Assembly: GCA_035570235.1 (NCBI GenBank) | Contig: DATMML010000137.1 | Coordinates: forward strand, 62,001-126,000 | Direction: 5' to 3' | DNA from: Vicinamibacteria bacterium | GTDB taxonomy: Bacteria; Acidobacteriota; Vicinamibacteria; Fen-336 | DNA length: 64,000 nucleotides | In this document: piece after piece, positions 1 to 9,738 of the stretch | Layout of the letters: every line of letters begins with the position of its first letter | Position numbering within the stretch: the first letter of the stretch is position 1 | Program-made: the position numbers and the translations under genes | The notes under the pieces: generated by a model | What the model was told of the DNA's origin: nothing | Database searches by the model: none | What the model saw: only the letters and a program-made list of their open reading frames with translations

Positions 1-336
1 GGGCTGGAAGGACAGGCTCCCCAGGCGGATCCAGCGGTGGGTCTCGTTCACGGGGCGCAGGAAGAGGACCAGGATCAGGAGGAGCGTAGTGCCTGCCACC
101 ACCGTGTAGACGACGGTCGGCCGGCGAAGCTTGCGGTAGTCGATGCGCAGGGCCGCCACCATGACCGCGAGGCCGAGGGTGGCCCACACCACCTGCTTGA
201 ACAGGAAGTAGTAGGCGCTGCCATGCCGCTCCTGGGCGAGGGCGGAGGACGCGCTCCACACCATGACCAGGCCGAGCCCGAGGAGGGCGGCGGTCACGGC
301 AAAGAGGGTGAGGTCGGAGGAGAGCTTCTTAGCCAT
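1..336 (-). CDS. ftsW: Cell-division lipid II flippase/glycosyltransferase FtsW, N-terminal part
   Basis: The first 112 codons of a SEDS-family protein are visible; the gene runs off the left edge of the window. FtsW polymerises septal peptidoglycan with FtsI in the inner membrane. The translation starts MAKKLSSDLTLFAVTAALLG, has a first membrane segment with the typical VMVWSASSA stretch, a second hydrophobic segment, and reaches the NETHRWIRLGSLSFQP region typical of FtsW/RodA loop sequences. The ATG (334-336) overlaps the 3' end of murD by 8 bases (ATGGCTAA), indicating translational coupling at the end of the dcw operon. FtsW rather than RodA is inferred from the position next to murD. 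Confidence 0.93.
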   Translation of the reverse strand, partial: MAKKLSSDLTLFAVTAALLGLGLVMVWSASSALAQERHGSAYYFLFKQVVWATLGLAVMVAALRIDYRKLRRPTVVYTVVAGTTLLLILVLFLRPVNETHRWIRLGSLSFQP

Positions 337-1738
337 CTTCCGAGGGCCCCCTTCCGCCCGCCCCCTCCCGCGCGGCCAGCCGACCCACCTCCTCCTTGAA
401 CTGTCGCCCGCGGTCGGCGTAGTCCGTGAACATGTCGAAGGAAGAGCACGCCGGGGCCAGGAGAACGGTGTCTCCGGGGCGGGCGGCCCTAAAGGCCAGC
501 TCCACCGCCTCGACCAGGCTGGCGCAGGGAACGACGGGCACGCTCCCCCCCAGGGCGGACACGATGCGTTCCCGCGCCTCGCCGATGGCCAGGACGCGCT
601 TGCCCCGCTCGCGCAGCCCGGGCCCGAGCTCGGCGAAGTCCCCCCCCTTGTAGCGGCCGCCCAGGATCATCAGCACCGGTCCGGAGAAGGCCTCCAGGCT
701 CCGGCGCGCCGCGTCCACGTTGGTGGCCTTCGAGTCGTTGAAGAAGTCCACGCCCCGGACGGTGGCCACGGGCTCGAGCACGTGCTCGAGGCCGAGGAAG
801 CCGGTTACGGCCCGGGTGATGGCCTCGGGGCTCGCCCCCATGAGGCGGGCGGCGGCCGCGGCGGCCAGGAGGTCGGCCATGAGGTGCGCCCCGCGCAGAC
901 GGACCGCGGACCGGGGGAAGAGAGTCTCCGCGACCCCTCCACGGGCGAGGCGCGCCTCGCCCCCGGCGAAAAACGCGGCGTCCGGTCGACCCACGGCGGA
1001 GGCAGGCTCGTTCCGGGGATGGAAGGGCAGCACCCTCGCTCGGCCCTTCTTGGCCAGGCCGAGGACCGCCGCATCGTCCGCGTTCACCACCGCCCAGTCC
1101 TCCGCCGTCTGCTTGGCGAAGATCCTCGCCTTGGCCTCCGCGTAGGCCTCGAACGACGGGTGCCGATCCAGGTGATCGGGGGAGATGTTCAGGAAGACGG
1201 CCACCCGGGGGCGGAAGCTTTCGACCCCTTCCAGCTGGAAGCTCGAGACCTCGACCGCAAACACGGTGTCCGCGGTCGAGCCCTCCACGAGGCCGATCAA
1301 GGCCTCCCCGATGTTGCCGCCCACCCTCACGTCGCCCCCCGCTTCCTTCAGCATCGCCCCCAGGGCAGCGGTGGTCGTGGATTTCCCCTTGGTCCCGGTC
1401 ACCGCCGCTACCCGCCCCTGGAGGTGGCGGAAGGCGAGCTCCACCTCTCCGATCACGGGCACCCCTGCGGCCCGGGCGGTTCGGAGCGCGGACGCCTCCC
1501 AGGGCACCCCCGGAGACACCACCACTTGGGCGGCCCCCGCGAATGTTTCCGGGTGGTGGCCACCCAGCTCCAGGCGCACGCCCCGGGCCGCGAGCCTCAC
1601 GGCCTCCGCCGGAAGCTGCCCCGCCTCACGGAGGTCCGTAGCCACCACCGCCTCCCCCCGCCGCGCGAGGAACTCCGCGGCCGCGATACCCGACCGCGCC
1701 AGCCCGACCACCACGATGGGTTTCCCCTCCACAGCCAT
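329..1738 (-). CDS. murD: UDP-N-acetylmuramoyl-L-alanine--D-glutamate ligase MurD
   Basis: Cytoplasmic Mur ligase adding D-glutamate to UDP-MurNAc-L-Ala. The 469-residue protein has an N-terminal Rossmann-like UMP-binding domain (IVVVGLARSGIAAAEFLARRG), the ATP-binding P-loop GTKGKSTTT at about residues 115-123, the central-domain motif NISPDHLDRH, and the C-terminal ligase domain with NDSKATN and LLAPACSSFDMF. Length is near the family norm. It follows mraY after a 33-base gap and overlaps ftsW by 8 bases, the classical mraY-murD-ftsW order. Confidence 0.97.
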   Translation of the reverse strand: MAVEGKPIVVVGLARSGIAAAEFLARRGEAVVATDLREAGQLPAEAVRLAARGVRLELGGHHPETFAGAAQVVVSPGVPWEASALRTARAAGVPVIGEVELAFRHLQGRVAAVTGTKGKSTTTAALGAMLKEAGGDVRVGGNIGEALIGLVEGSTADTVFAVEVSSFQLEGVESFRPRVAVFLNISPDHLDRHPSFEAYAEAKARIFAKQTAEDWAVVNADDAAVLGLAKKGRARVLPFHPRNEPASAVGRPDAAFFAGGEARLARGGVAETLFPRSAVRLRGAHLMADLLAAAAAARLMGASPEAITRAVTGFLGLEHVLEPVATVRGVDFFNDSKATNVDAARRSLEAFSGPVLMILGGRYKGGDFAELGPGLRERGKRVLAIGEARERIVSALGGSVPVVPCASLVEAVELAFRAARPGDTVLLAPACSSFDMFTDYADRGRQFKEEVGRLAAREGAGGRGPSEDG

Positions 1739-1771
1739 GGCGTCCTCATGCCGTCGTGCTTCTCATTCAAT

Positions 1772-2863
1772 TCACCTCAGCTTGAGCGTGGTGAGACTGA
1801 AGAGGGCGAAGACGAAAGCGGCGATCCAGAACCGGATGACGATCTGGGGCTCCTTCCAGCCCACGAGCTCGAAGTGGTGGTGCAGGGGCGACATGCGGAA
1901 GATGCGCTTTCCCACCAGCTTGAAGGAGGCCACCTGCAGGATCACGGAGAGACCCTCGATGACGAAGAGCCCGCCCACCGAGAAGAGCAGGAGCTCCTGC
2001 TTGATCAGGATGGCCACCGTGCCCAGGGCCCCGCCCAGGGAGAGGCTGCCCACGTCGCCCATGAAGACCTGGGCGGGATAGCAGTTCCACCAGAGGAAGC
2101 CCATGGAGGCCCCCACCATGGCCCCGCAGAAGACGGTCACCTCCCCCGCTCCCGGCTGGTAGAGGAGGTCGAGATAGCTCGAGAACACGCGGTGGCCGGT
2201 CACATAGGCGAGGACGGTGAAGGCGGCGGCCGCGATCAGGGTGGAGCCGATGGCTAGGCCGTCCAGCCCGTCCGTGAGGTTCACGCAGTTGCTGGCCGCC
2301 ACCACCACGAGCACCGCAAAGAGGATGTAGAAGGCGGAGAGGTCGGGCATCACGGTCTTGAAGAAGGGGAAGACCACTCGCGTCGAGTACGAGGTGGGAT
2401 CCACGCGCGCGAGCACGAAGAGCACGACCCCCAAGACCAGGCCGACCGCGATCTGCCCATGGAGCTTGCGGCGAGGGGAGAGGCCCAGGCTCTGCTTCTT
2501 CACGACTTTGACGTAGTCGTCCCAAAAGCCGATGGCCCCGAAGGCGAGCGTGGACAGGACCAGGATCCAGATGTTGCGGTTGGTGAGGTCGCCCCAGAGG
2601 AGGCTGGGCACGAGGATGCCGGACAGGATGAGGACGCCGCCCATGGTGGGGGTGCCGGCCTTGGCCTTGTGGGCCTGCGGCCCCTCCTCCCGGATGGGCT
2701 GTCCGACCTGCAGCCGCCGCAGGCGCTCGATCGCCCACGGCCCGAGGGCGAGGACCAGGAAGAGCGCGGTCAGGCTGGCCACCGCGGTGCGGAAGGTGAT
2801 GTAGCGGATCACGTTCAGGGCCGTGACCTGGTGGCGGAAGGCGTAGAGGAGGTGGAAGAGCAT
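1772..2863 (-). CDS. mraY: Phospho-N-acetylmuramoyl-pentapeptide-transferase MraY
   Basis: Integral membrane enzyme that moves phospho-MurNAc-pentapeptide to undecaprenyl phosphate, making lipid I. The 363 residues carry about ten hydrophobic segments and the family signatures: KAGTPTMGG near residues 68-76, [19 protein letters not shown], the catalytic [10 protein letters not shown] loop, [12 protein letters not shown], and the PLHHHFE histidine motif close to the C-terminus. The ATG shares one base with the murF stop (TAATG at 2861-2865), so it is translationally coupled to murF. Confidence 0.97.
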   Translation of the reverse strand: MLFHLLYAFRHQVTALNVIRYITFRTAVASLTALFLVLALGPWAIERLRRLQVGQPIREEGPQAHKAKAGTPTMGGVLILSGILVPSLLWGDLTNRNIWILVLSTLAFGAIGFWDDYVKVVKKQSLGLSPRRKLHGQIAVGLVLGVVLFVLARVDPTSYSTRVVFPFFKTVMPDLSAFYILFAVLVVVAASNCVNLTDGLDGLAIGSTLIAAAAFTVLAYVTGHRVFSSYLDLLYQPGAGEVTVFCGAMVGASMGFLWWNCYPAQVFMGDVGSLSLGGALGTVAILIKQELLLFSVGGLFVIEGLSVILQVASFKLVGKRIFRMSPLHHHFELVGWKEPQIVIRFWIAAFVFALFSLTTLKLR

Positions 2864-4269
2864 TACTCACGGACCTCTCCGTAGCGGGCCAGGAGAGCCT
2901 CCACCACCGACTCCAGGGAGACGCCGCGCGAGCCCTTCACGAGCACCGCGTCCCCGGGCCGCACGAGCTCAGGGACGGCGGCCGCGGCAGCGGCCGCGTC
3001 CGGGAAGGCGTGGAGGGCACTCGGTGCCATCCCCCCCCGTTTCGCACCCTCCAGGAAGTGGAGGGCGAGGGGCCCCACCGCGGCCAGGACCTCCGTCCTC
3101 TCCGCCAGCCGCTCGCCCGCCTCGCGGTGGAACTCGGGGCCCCGCGGACCGAGCTCCCGCATGTCGCCCAGGATGAAGACCCGCCGGCCGCCCCCCGCCG
3201 AGGCCATGGCCTGAGCGGCGGCCGCGAGCGCCTCCGGGTTCGAGTTGTAGGAGTCATCCAGCAGGGTGATCCCGCCCGCGAGGCGGCGGATCTCCCCGCG
3301 GTGCGGGGCGGCGACAAGATGCGTGGCCGCCGCGGCCAGGGCCTGGGGCTCGATCCCGCGGGCGTGGGCCACCGCGGCCGCGGCCAGGAAGTTCATGACG
3401 GAGTGGAAGCCGGCCAAGGGGAGGGCCACGTCCACCGTCTGGCCCCCCACCTTGAGGTCGAAGCGCATCCCGAACGCGCTGGCGCGCGCGTTTTCGGCGA
3501 ACACGTGGTGGCGGGGGTCGCGGCCAAACCAGACCACGCGCCCGCCCCACTCCTCGCCCGCCCGGCGCACCCGCGGATCGTCGCCGTTCAGGACCGCGAG
3601 CCCTCCCGGGACCAGGCCCGCGAAGACCTCGGCCTTGGCCCGGGCGATCTCGTCGACGGAGGCGAAGAACTCGAGGTGGACGGGGGCCACGTTGGTGAGG
3701 ACCGCGATGTCGGGACGCGCGACGAGGGAGAGCGCCTTGAGCTCGCCCTTGGCCGACATCCCGAGCTCGAGCACGGCCGCGGTGTGCTCGGGGCGAAGGC
3801 GGAAGAGGGTCAGGGGCAGGCCGAACTGGTTGTTCAGGTTGCCCTCCGTCTTGAGGACGGGGCCGGCGGTGGCGAGGAGGGCGGCCGTCATGTCCTTGGT
3901 GGTGGTCTTTCCCATGGAGCCGGTGATGGCCACGACCGGCAGGTCGGCGAGCCGGCGCACGTGAGAGGCCAGATCGGAGAGGGCGCGGGTGGTGTCCGCC
4001 ACGCGCAGCAGGGTGAGCCCGCCCGGAGCCTCCACCGTCCGCTCCACCACCGCCGCCGCCGCCCCCCGCCCCGCCGCCTCGGCCAGGAACGCGTGGCCGT
4101 CGAAGCGGGGGCCGGCTATGGCGAAGAAGAGCTCTCCCCGGGCGAGGGTGCGGGAGTCGATGGAGACGCCGCTGAAAGAGACCCCCGCCCGGCCCCGGAC
4201 CTCGCCGCGGACCGCCTCCGCCGCCTCCTCGATCGCGAACGTGGCCGGGACGCTCAGGACATGCCTCAT
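2863..4269 (-). CDS. murF: UDP-N-acetylmuramoyl-tripeptide--D-alanyl-D-alanine ligase MurF
   Basis: Last cytoplasmic Mur ligase, adding D-Ala-D-Ala to the UDP-MurNAc-tripeptide. The 468-residue protein shows the N-terminal domain phrase [17 protein letters not shown], the P-loop GSMGKTTTK at about 117-125, a [12 protein letters not shown] segment, the GMSAKGEL loop typical of MurF, and [13 protein letters not shown] in the C-terminal domain. The ATG overlaps the murE stop by four bases (ATGA), and the stop overlaps the mraY ATG by one. Confidence 0.97.
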   Translation of the reverse strand: MRHVLSVPATFAIEEAAEAVRGEVRGRAGVSFSGVSIDSRTLARGELFFAIAGPRFDGHAFLAEAAGRGAAAAVVERTVEAPGGLTLLRVADTTRALSDLASHVRRLADLPVVAITGSMGKTTTKDMTAALLATAGPVLKTEGNLNNQFGLPLTLFRLRPEHTAAVLELGMSAKGELKALSLVARPDIAVLTNVAPVHLEFFASVDEIARAKAEVFAGLVPGGLAVLNGDDPRVRRAGEEWGGRVVWFGRDPRHHVFAENARASAFGMRFDLKVGGQTVDVALPLAGFHSVMNFLAAAAVAHARGIEPQALAAAATHLVAAPHRGEIRRLAGGITLLDDSYNSNPEALAAAAQAMASAGGGRRVFILGDMRELGPRGPEFHREAGERLAERTEVLAAVGPLALHFLEGAKRGGMAPSALHAFPDAAAAAAAVPELVRPGDAVLVKGSRGVSLESVVEALLARYGEVRE

Positions 4270-5741
4270 TTCTTGCCGCCGCGGACGGCCAGCCGGTTCA
4301 GCATGTCGCGGGCCACCTGCCGGTCGTCGAAAGGCACGGTGCGGTCACGCAGGACCTGGTAGCCCTCGTGGCCTTTGCCCGCGATCACCACCGCCGACCC
4401 CTCGCGGCCCATCTCCAGGGCCTTGGCGATGGCCTCCCGCCGGTCCACGATGGTGTGGGTGGCGGCCCCCCGCCCCGCCGGCATCCCGCGCTTGATCTCT
4501 TCGACGATGGCCTCCGGGGGCTCGCTGCGCGGGTTGTCGGAGGTCACGATCACGACGTCGGAGAGACGCGCCGCCACCGCCCCCATGAGGGGGCGCTTGG
4601 TGCGGTCCCGGTCCCCGCCGCAGCCGAAGACAGTGATGAGGCGCCGGGGGGAAAGCTCGCGCACCGTCTCCAGCAGGTTCTTGAGGGCGTCGTCGGTGTG
4701 GGCGTAGTCGACGATCACGGTGAAATCCTGGCCGGCGTCGACGCGCTCCAGCCGGCCGGGGACTCCGGGGAGGGAGGCGAAGCCGCGGAGGGCGGCCTCC
4801 GCGGGCAGGCCCAGGGCAAGGGCAGCCCCTAGGGCGGCCAGCAGGTTCTGCACGTTGAAGCGTCCGAGCAGGGGCGAGCCCACCTCCAGGACGCCCACCG
4901 GGGTCTTGGCCCGGAACCGGGTCCCGGCTAGGGAGAGGGTTATCCCCTCCGCGCGGAGGTCGGCGGGGCGGGATAGGGAATAGGTCCAGACCCGCCCCCT
5001 GGCCACCCGGGCCAGGTCCGCGCCGCGGTCGTCGTCGGCGTTCAGGATGGCGTGTCCGTCCTCCCGCAGCAGCGTGTCGAAGAGGAGGCGCTTGGCCGCG
5101 AAGTAGCGTTCCATGTCGCCGTGGAAGTCCAGGTGGTCGCGGGTGAGGTTGGTGAACACGGCCACCTTGAAGGGGCAGCCGTCCACGCGGTGCAAGGCCA
5201 GGGAATGGGAGGACACCTCGAGCACGGCGCGGCGGCAGCCCGCCTCCACGATCTCCCGGAACAGGGCTTGCAGGTCCGAGGACTCGGGGGTGGTCCGCGA
5301 GGCCTCGACCTGGCGGGACCCGAGCCGGTACTCGATCGTGCCCAGAAGCCCCACCGTCTCCCCCGCCGCCCGCAGGGCGGCGTCGATCAGGTAGGTGGTG
5401 GTGGTCTTTCCGTTGGTGCCCGTAACTCCCACCAGGTCCAGTTGCTGGGCGGGATCCCCGAAGACCGCCGCCGCCAGCGCGGCCAGGGCCACCCGGGCGT
5501 CTGCCACCCGGATCCAGGGCCCCCCGGGGATGGGCGGGGCTTCGGAAACGACGGCCAGGGCTCCCTTCTTGCGCGCGGCCTCCACAAACGCGTTGCCGTC
5601 CGTGACCATCCCGTGGATGGCCACGAACAGGGACCCCGGCCCGACCCGGCGCGAATCGTGGGTGACCCCCGTCACGACCAGGCGAGGGTCCCCGTGGTAC
5701 TCGGCCCCCGGCAGCCGAAGGAGGAGGTCACCGAGGGTCAC
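4266..5741 (-). CDS. murE: UDP-N-acetylmuramoyl-tripeptide synthetase MurE, diaminopimelate type
   Basis: Adds the third stem-peptide residue. The P-loop GTNGKTTTT lies near residue 108 and the motif DNPR (in VTSDNPRSEPPE) is the known marker of meso-diaminopimelate selectivity, as opposed to lysine. The open frame extends upstream to an ATG at 5801, but that would overlap ftsI by 64 bases; I place the start at the GTG (5739-5741), which overlaps the ftsI stop as GTGA and begins VTLGDLLLRLPG, matching where MurE proteins normally start. This gives 491 codons before the stop is counted out, near the family length. Confidence 0.96.
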   Translation of the reverse strand: MTLGDLLLRLPGAEYHGDPRLVVTGVTHDSRRVGPGSLFVAIHGMVTDGNAFVEAARKKGALAVVSEAPPIPGGPWIRVADARVALAALAAAVFGDPAQQLDLVGVTGTNGKTTTTYLIDAALRAAGETVGLLGTIEYRLGSRQVEASRTTPESSDLQALFREIVEAGCRRAVLEVSSHSLALHRVDGCPFKVAVFTNLTRDHLDFHGDMERYFAAKRLLFDTLLREDGHAILNADDDRGADLARVARGRVWTYSLSRPADLRAEGITLSLAGTRFRAKTPVGVLEVGSPLLGRFNVQNLLAALGAALALGLPAEAALRGFASLPGVPGRLERVDAGQDFTVIVDYAHTDDALKNLLETVRELSPRRLITVFGCGGDRDRTKRPLMGAVAARLSDVVIVTSDNPRSEPPEAIVEEIKRGMPAGRGAATHTIVDRREAIAKALEMGREGSAVVIAGKGHEGYQVLRDRTVPFDDRQVARDMLNRLAVRGGKK

Positions 5742-7774
5742 GGCCGCACCTTGGCCGGCCCCTCGCTCGGGTCGCCATCCCGTCGGAGCGTAAGCACACA
5801 CGTATAGCCAGCTTCAATCTCCGTGCCCGGCTCCGGGCTCTGGCCCACCACCCGTCCCGAGCCCTTGAGCTCCACGATCAGGCCCCGCCGGGCGGCGGCG
5901 ATGGCGGCCTCGCGCGCCGACCGGCCACGCAGGTCCGGCATGAGCCCGGGCTCGCCCTCGGCGCGCGGGCCGGGAGCAGGCTCCGTCCGGTAAGCGACGG
6001 GGACCACGTCCTCCCGGGGATAGGCCAGGGCGTGCAGGACCCGGTTGGCGTCGTCCGGGGGGACGGCCAGGTGGCGCAGGGCCTGCTCGGCCACGCGCGC
6101 GAACACGGGAGCGGCCACGTCGCCCCCCTGGTTCTTGGTCCCCCGCGGGGAGTCGAGCGAGACCAGGATCACGAGGGCGGGCCGGGCGGCGGGAACGAAG
6201 CCTACGAACGAGGCCACGTGGTCCTGCATCGAGTAGTGGCCGGAGGCCTCCACCTTCTGGGCCGTGCCCGTCTTCCCCGCCACCTGGTAGCCGGGCACGG
6301 CCGCGTTCCGGCCCGTCCCCTCCCGGACCACCGCCTTCAGGATCTCGGTCAGGGTGAAGACGCTGTCGGGCTCCAAGACCCGGCGCACCGCCACCGGCTT
6401 GAACACCTTGAGCGGGCGTCCCGCGCTGTCCTCCACCTGGCGCACCACCAGCGGCCTCATGAGGTAACCCCCGTTGGCCACCGCCCCCGCCGCCATGGCC
6501 ATTTGCAGGGCGGTCACCCCCACCTCCTGGCCGAAGGAGAGGGAGGCGAGTGAGATCGCGCTCCACTTCGAAGGGGGGCGGAGGAGCCCGCTCGACTCCC
6601 CGGGCAGATCCACCCCCGTCGTGGTCCCGAAGCCGAAGTCCCTGAGGTAGCGGTTGAAGTTCTCCCGCCCCACCCGCTGCGCCACACGGATCATGCCGAT
6701 GTCGCTGGACTTGGCCACCGCGTCCTTGAAGCTCAGCTTGTCGAAGACCGCATGGTCGTTGATGCGCGTCCCCGCGATCTCGATCGAGCCGTTGCCGCAG
6801 TCCAGGATCTCGTCCGGCTCCACCACCTTCTCCTGGATGCCGGCGGCGGCGGTGACGATCTTGAACATGCTGCCGGGCTCGTAGGCATCGGCCACCGCCC
6901 GGTTCCGCCAGTGCGAGCTGGGATAGGCGGCGAAGCGGTTGGGGTTGAAGGTGGGACGGTTGGCGAGGGCCAGGATCTCCCCCGCGAAGGGCTCGAGCAC
7001 GATCACCACCCCCGAGAGGGCCTGGGTCTCGGCCATGGCCCGGTCCAGCTCCCGCTCCGCCGCATACTGGATGGACTCGTCGAGGGTGAGGGTCACGGTG
7101 GCCCCGTCCGTGGACGGCTTCTCCGTCTCCCCCACCGGCCGGCGGCGGGCGTCGGTGTGGACCACCACCTTGGCCGCGCGGCCCCGGATCACGTCCTCGA
7201 AGGCGTACTCGATGCCGCTCATCCCCGTGTTGTCGAGGCCCACGTAGCCGAGGACCTGGCTGGCCAGCTCGCGCTTGGGGTAGTAGCGGCGGTTCTCGGT
7301 CAGGAAGCCGATGCCGTCCAGCTGCAGCTCGCGCACGGAGCGCGCGGTCGTGGGGTCCACCTTGCGCTTGACCCAGATGAAGGCCCGGTTGCGCTGGAGC
7401 TGGAGGGTCAGGTCCTTGCGGCCGGCCGCGTCCATGCCGAACGCGCGGGCGAGGGCGGAGGCGGTCTGGCCAAGATCGGCGATGTCCTGGGGGACGGCGT
7501 AGAGCGACTCCGCGTCGACGGACACGGCCAGGGTCTTGCCGTTGCGGTCCAGGATGGGGCCCCGGCGGGGGTCGAGGTTGATGGTGCGCTCGCTCTGGCG
7601 GGCGCTCTGTTTCTCGAAGACCCGCCGTTGCAGGACCTGGAGGTGGAAGAGGCGCACGCCGATCACGACCGCCCACAAGGAGACGGAGAGGGCCAGGAGC
7701 ATGAGGCGCAGCCGGGTCAGTCGCTCCCGCGAGGGGGCGGGCCCGGGTTCAGGCGGCGCCAGGGGGCGATCCAT
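5738..7774 (-). CDS. ftsI: Septal peptidoglycan transpeptidase FtsI (PBP3) with PASTA domain
   Basis: Class B penicillin-binding protein, 678 residues. A single membrane anchor spans about 22-45, then the PBP dimerisation domain (RRGPILDRNGKTLAVS). The transpeptidase motifs are SMFK at 302-305 (catalytic Ser), SSD at 356-358 in the place of the usual SxN, and KTGT at 501-504. Residues about 611-663 (LMPDLRGRSAREA... GQSPEPG) form one C-terminal PASTA repeat, which in other FtsI/PBP proteins binds peptidoglycan or stabilises the enzyme. AGGAG lies just upstream of the ATG; ftsL ends 6 bases before it. Confidence 0.96.
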   Translation of the reverse strand: MDRPLAPPEPGPAPSRERLTRLRLMLLALSVSLWAVVIGVRLFHLQVLQRRVFEKQSARQSERTINLDPRRGPILDRNGKTLAVSVDAESLYAVPQDIADLGQTASALARAFGMDAAGRKDLTLQLQRNRAFIWVKRKVDPTTARSVRELQLDGIGFLTENRRYYPKRELASQVLGYVGLDNTGMSGIEYAFEDVIRGRAAKVVVHTDARRRPVGETEKPSTDGATVTLTLDESIQYAAERELDRAMAETQALSGVVIVLEPFAGEILALANRPTFNPNRFAAYPSSHWRNRAVADAYEPGSMFKIVTAAAGIQEKVVEPDEILDCGNGSIEIAGTRINDHAVFDKLSFKDAVAKSSDIGMIRVAQRVGRENFNRYLRDFGFGTTTGVDLPGESSGLLRPPSKWSAISLASLSFGQEVGVTALQMAMAAGAVANGGYLMRPLVVRQVEDSAGRPLKVFKPVAVRRVLEPDSVFTLTEILKAVVREGTGRNAAVPGYQVAGKTGTAQKVEASGHYSMQDHVASFVGFVPAARPALVILVSLDSPRGTKNQGGDVAAPVFARVAEQALRHLAVPPDDANRVLHALAYPREDVVPVAYRTEPAPGPRAEGEPGLMPDLRGRSAREAAIAAARRGLIVELKGSGRVVGQSPEPGTEIEAGYTCVLTLRRDGDPSEGPAKVRP

Positions 7775-7780
7775 GGGCTC

Positions 7781-8290
7781 CTAGTTCGGCTCCGCCCGCT
7801 CCGGACCACGCCCCGGAGAGGGCACGGGCGGGCGCGGGCCGCGCTCGCGGGTTGCGGCTTCGGGGGGGAGGGCGGTCTCGCTCGGCCCCGTCCCCTTGCC
7901 CCCCGCGACCCGCGCCGCCCCCGCCACCGGCCGCGCGGTCTCGACCACGATGGACCGCTCGGGAGGGGGAGGGGCGAGGCCGAGATCGCGGACCGCGATC
8001 GTCTCCACGCGCCGGAGGTTCTCGAGGGCCGCCTTTTCCAGGCGCAGTTTGCGGTTCTCCTCGAGGAGGCGCTCGCGCTCCCGCGAGGACTGCTCGGCGG
8101 CGACCCCCGCTTGCTTGAGCTTCAGCGCGGGCCAGGCGTAGAGCACGAGGCCGCCCACCAGGACGCCCACGAGCAGGAGCAGCCAGCCGATGTCCCGGCT
8201 GGCGCGGGGGTCCACCTGTCGCACCACCTGCGAGTTGTCGATGGCCTTGCCGATGAGGACCACGCCGCTGTCCAGGCCCTCGTCCCTCAC
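7781..8290 (-). CDS. ftsL: FtsL-like divisome protein
   Basis: Small bitopic membrane protein of 169 residues in the ftsL position. Residues about 34-52 (IGWLLLLVGVLVGGLVLYAW) form one membrane helix, followed by a charged helix rich in Glu/Arg/Leu (about 60-95) predicted to be a coiled coil, then a proline-rich tail. FtsL proteins share only this architecture, so identification rests on topology and on the slot between rsmH and ftsI. The GTG start overlaps the rsmH stop as GTGA. The long Pro/Gly-rich tail after residue 105 exceeds the usual FtsL length. Confidence 0.8.
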   Translation of the reverse strand: MRDEGLDSGVVLIGKAIDNSQVVRQVDPRASRDIGWLLLLVGVLVGGLVLYAWPALKLKQAGVAAEQSSRERERLLEENRKLRLEKAALENLRRVETIAVRDLGLAPPPPERSIVVETARPVAGAARVAGGKGTGPSETALPPEAATRERGPRPPVPSPGRGPERAEPN

Positions 8291-9165
8291 GCCGCCGCCC
8301 GCTCGATGGCGCGCAGCCGGGCGCTGCGGGCCCGTGGGTTGTCGCGGACCTCCTCCGCGCTCGGGCGGAGGGGTCGCCGGGTCAGGGCGTTAAAGCCCTG
8401 GGTGAGGAGGGCCCGAAAGGTCACCTTGACCTCACGATCCTCCAGGCTGTGGAAGGCGATCACGACCATCCGCCCCCCGGGGGCGAGACAAGAAGCCAGC
8501 GCCTCGAGGGTCGAGCCGAGGGCCTCGAGCTCGCGGTTCACACGGATGCGGAGGGCCTGGAAGGTGCGGGTGGCGGGGTGGAGGCCGGGCCGGCGGCTCC
8601 GGCCCGCGGAGCGGCGCACGATCTCGGCCAGGGCGGTGGTGGTCGCGATGCGGGAAACGCGGCGCGCCTCCACGATGGCGCGGGCGATCCGCCGCGATGC
8701 GGGCTCCTCCCCGTAGCGGTAGATGAGGTCCGCCAGCTCGCGCTCGGGCATCCGGTTCACCACCTCCGCCGCCGTCTCCCCCCGGCTCCGATCCATGCGC
8801 ATGTCGAGGGGCCCCGCAGCTTGGAAGCTGAACCCCCGCTCCGGCGCGTCGAGCTGCGCGGAGCTGATCCCGAGGTCGAGGAGGATGCCGGCCGCCCTCT
8901 CGCCGCCGAGGAGGGTGGGGATCTCGCGGTAGTCCGTGTGCACGAGGCGCGCGCGCGAGGCGAACGGCAGGAGGGCGGCGCGCGCCCTCTCCAGGGTCTC
9001 CCCATCGTGGTCGACGCCGAGGAGGCGCCCGTCGGGCGCGCTCCGCCGCAGAAGCTCGACCGCGTGTCCGCCCAGGCCCACCGTCCCGTCCACGTAGAGG
9101 CCTCCCCGCCTCACGGCCAGCAGCTCCAGGCTCTCGGCCAGGAGGACCGGCCGATGGTCCACCAC
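8287..9165 (-). CDS. rsmH: 16S rRNA (cytosine-1402-N4)-methyltransferase RsmH (MraW)
   Basis: S-adenosylmethionine-dependent enzyme that methylates C1402 of 16S rRNA. The 292-residue protein begins with the family phrase HRPVLLAESLELL and has the SAM-binding motif DGTVGLGGHA at about 26-35, LLDLGISSAQLD, the ERGFSF segment and the C-terminal ALTRRPLRPSAEEVRDNPRARSA block. It starts with GTG one base after the mraZ stop; a second GTG immediately follows, so the start is ambiguous by one codon. Confidence 0.97.
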   Translation of the reverse strand: MVDHRPVLLAESLELLAVRRGGLYVDGTVGLGGHAVELLRRSAPDGRLLGVDHDGETLERARAALLPFASRARLVHTDYREIPTLLGGERAAGILLDLGISSAQLDAPERGFSFQAAGPLDMRMDRSRGETAAEVVNRMPERELADLIYRYGEEPASRRIARAIVEARRVSRIATTTALAEIVRRSAGRSRRPGLHPATRTFQALRIRVNRELEALGSTLEALASCLAPGGRMVVIAFHSLEDREVKVTFRALLTQGFNALTRRPLRPSAEEVRDNPRARSARLRAIERAAA

Positions 9166-9166
9166 A

Positions 9167-9607
9167 TCAGATCCCGAACTCCGAAAGGGCCTTCCCGTCG
9201 TCGTCGGTGAAGGGCTCCTTCTTGAAGCGCTCCAGGAGGCGCTTCTGGTTCCATACTTCCATGTAAGTGTGCGCCCCGAGCACGCTCACCTCGCCCACCA
9301 TGGCCGCGGACTCGCGCAGGAGCTGGGGCAGGAGCACGCGACCCTGCTTGTCCAGGGCCACGACCTGACCGAAGTAGTTGACGCGGTCCAGGAAGCGAAG
9401 CTTCGAGGGATTGGTGGAGGGAACCGCGGCCAGCTTCCGCTCGATCTCCAGCCAGACCGCCATCGGATACAGCCGCACGTACTCCCCGGTCACGCTGGTC
9501 ACGAACAGCTCGGGCCCGTACTGCGACTCCACGAGCGTGCGGAAGCCGTTCGGCACCTTGAGGCGGCCCTTGTCGTCGATGCGTGCCGGATGATTACCCC
9601 GGAGCAT
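9167..9607 (-). CDS. mraZ: Transcriptional regulator MraZ (dcw-proximal copy)
   Basis: DNA-binding repressor of the dcw operon in other bacteria. The 146-residue protein has two AbrB-like half-domains: DDKGRLKVPNGFR at about 11-23 and DKQGRVLLPQLLR at about 86-98. GGGGGAG directly precedes the ATG. Its promoter and three GTGG repeats lie 104-160 bases upstream. A divergent second MraZ is encoded immediately upstream on the same strand (9780-10286), so two family members are adjacent. Confidence 0.95.
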   Translation of the reverse strand: MLRGNHPARIDDKGRLKVPNGFRTLVESQYGPELFVTSVTGEYVRLYPMAVWLEIERKLAAVPSTNPSKLRFLDRVNYFGQVVALDKQGRVLLPQLLRESAAMVGEVSVLGAHTYMEVWNQKRLLERFKKEPFTDDDGKALSEFGI

Positions 9608-9710
9608 CTCCCCCCACGCGCGTTTGAAGTGTCACGCCGCCCCGCGAACCGCACGGGGGACGACACCTATCTCGAAAGGTCGCCGGCCTGCCCAAACGGG
9701 GGCAGTTCGA

Positions 9711-9734
9711 CCACTTCCTTCCACAAAAATCCAC
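9711..9734 (-). promoter_or_regulatory. Candidate MraZ operator: three GTGG repeats at 10-base period
   Basis: On the minus strand GTGGA, GTGGA and GTGGT occur at exactly 10-base spacing (plus-strand ccac at 9711, 9721 and 9731). MraZ of E. coli binds three TGGGN repeats with 5-base spacers, which has the same 10-base period, so this is the expected operator form with a modified core. The repeats start at the predicted transcription start and extend about 20 bases downstream. Confidence 0.75.
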
Positions 9735-9738
9735 CAGG

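Noticed and set aside
263-2257. Long plus-strand open frame of 664 codons opposite murD and mraY
   Set aside because: It is antisense to recognised cell-wall genes, is Gly/Arg/His-rich without any domain, and arises from the high GC content.
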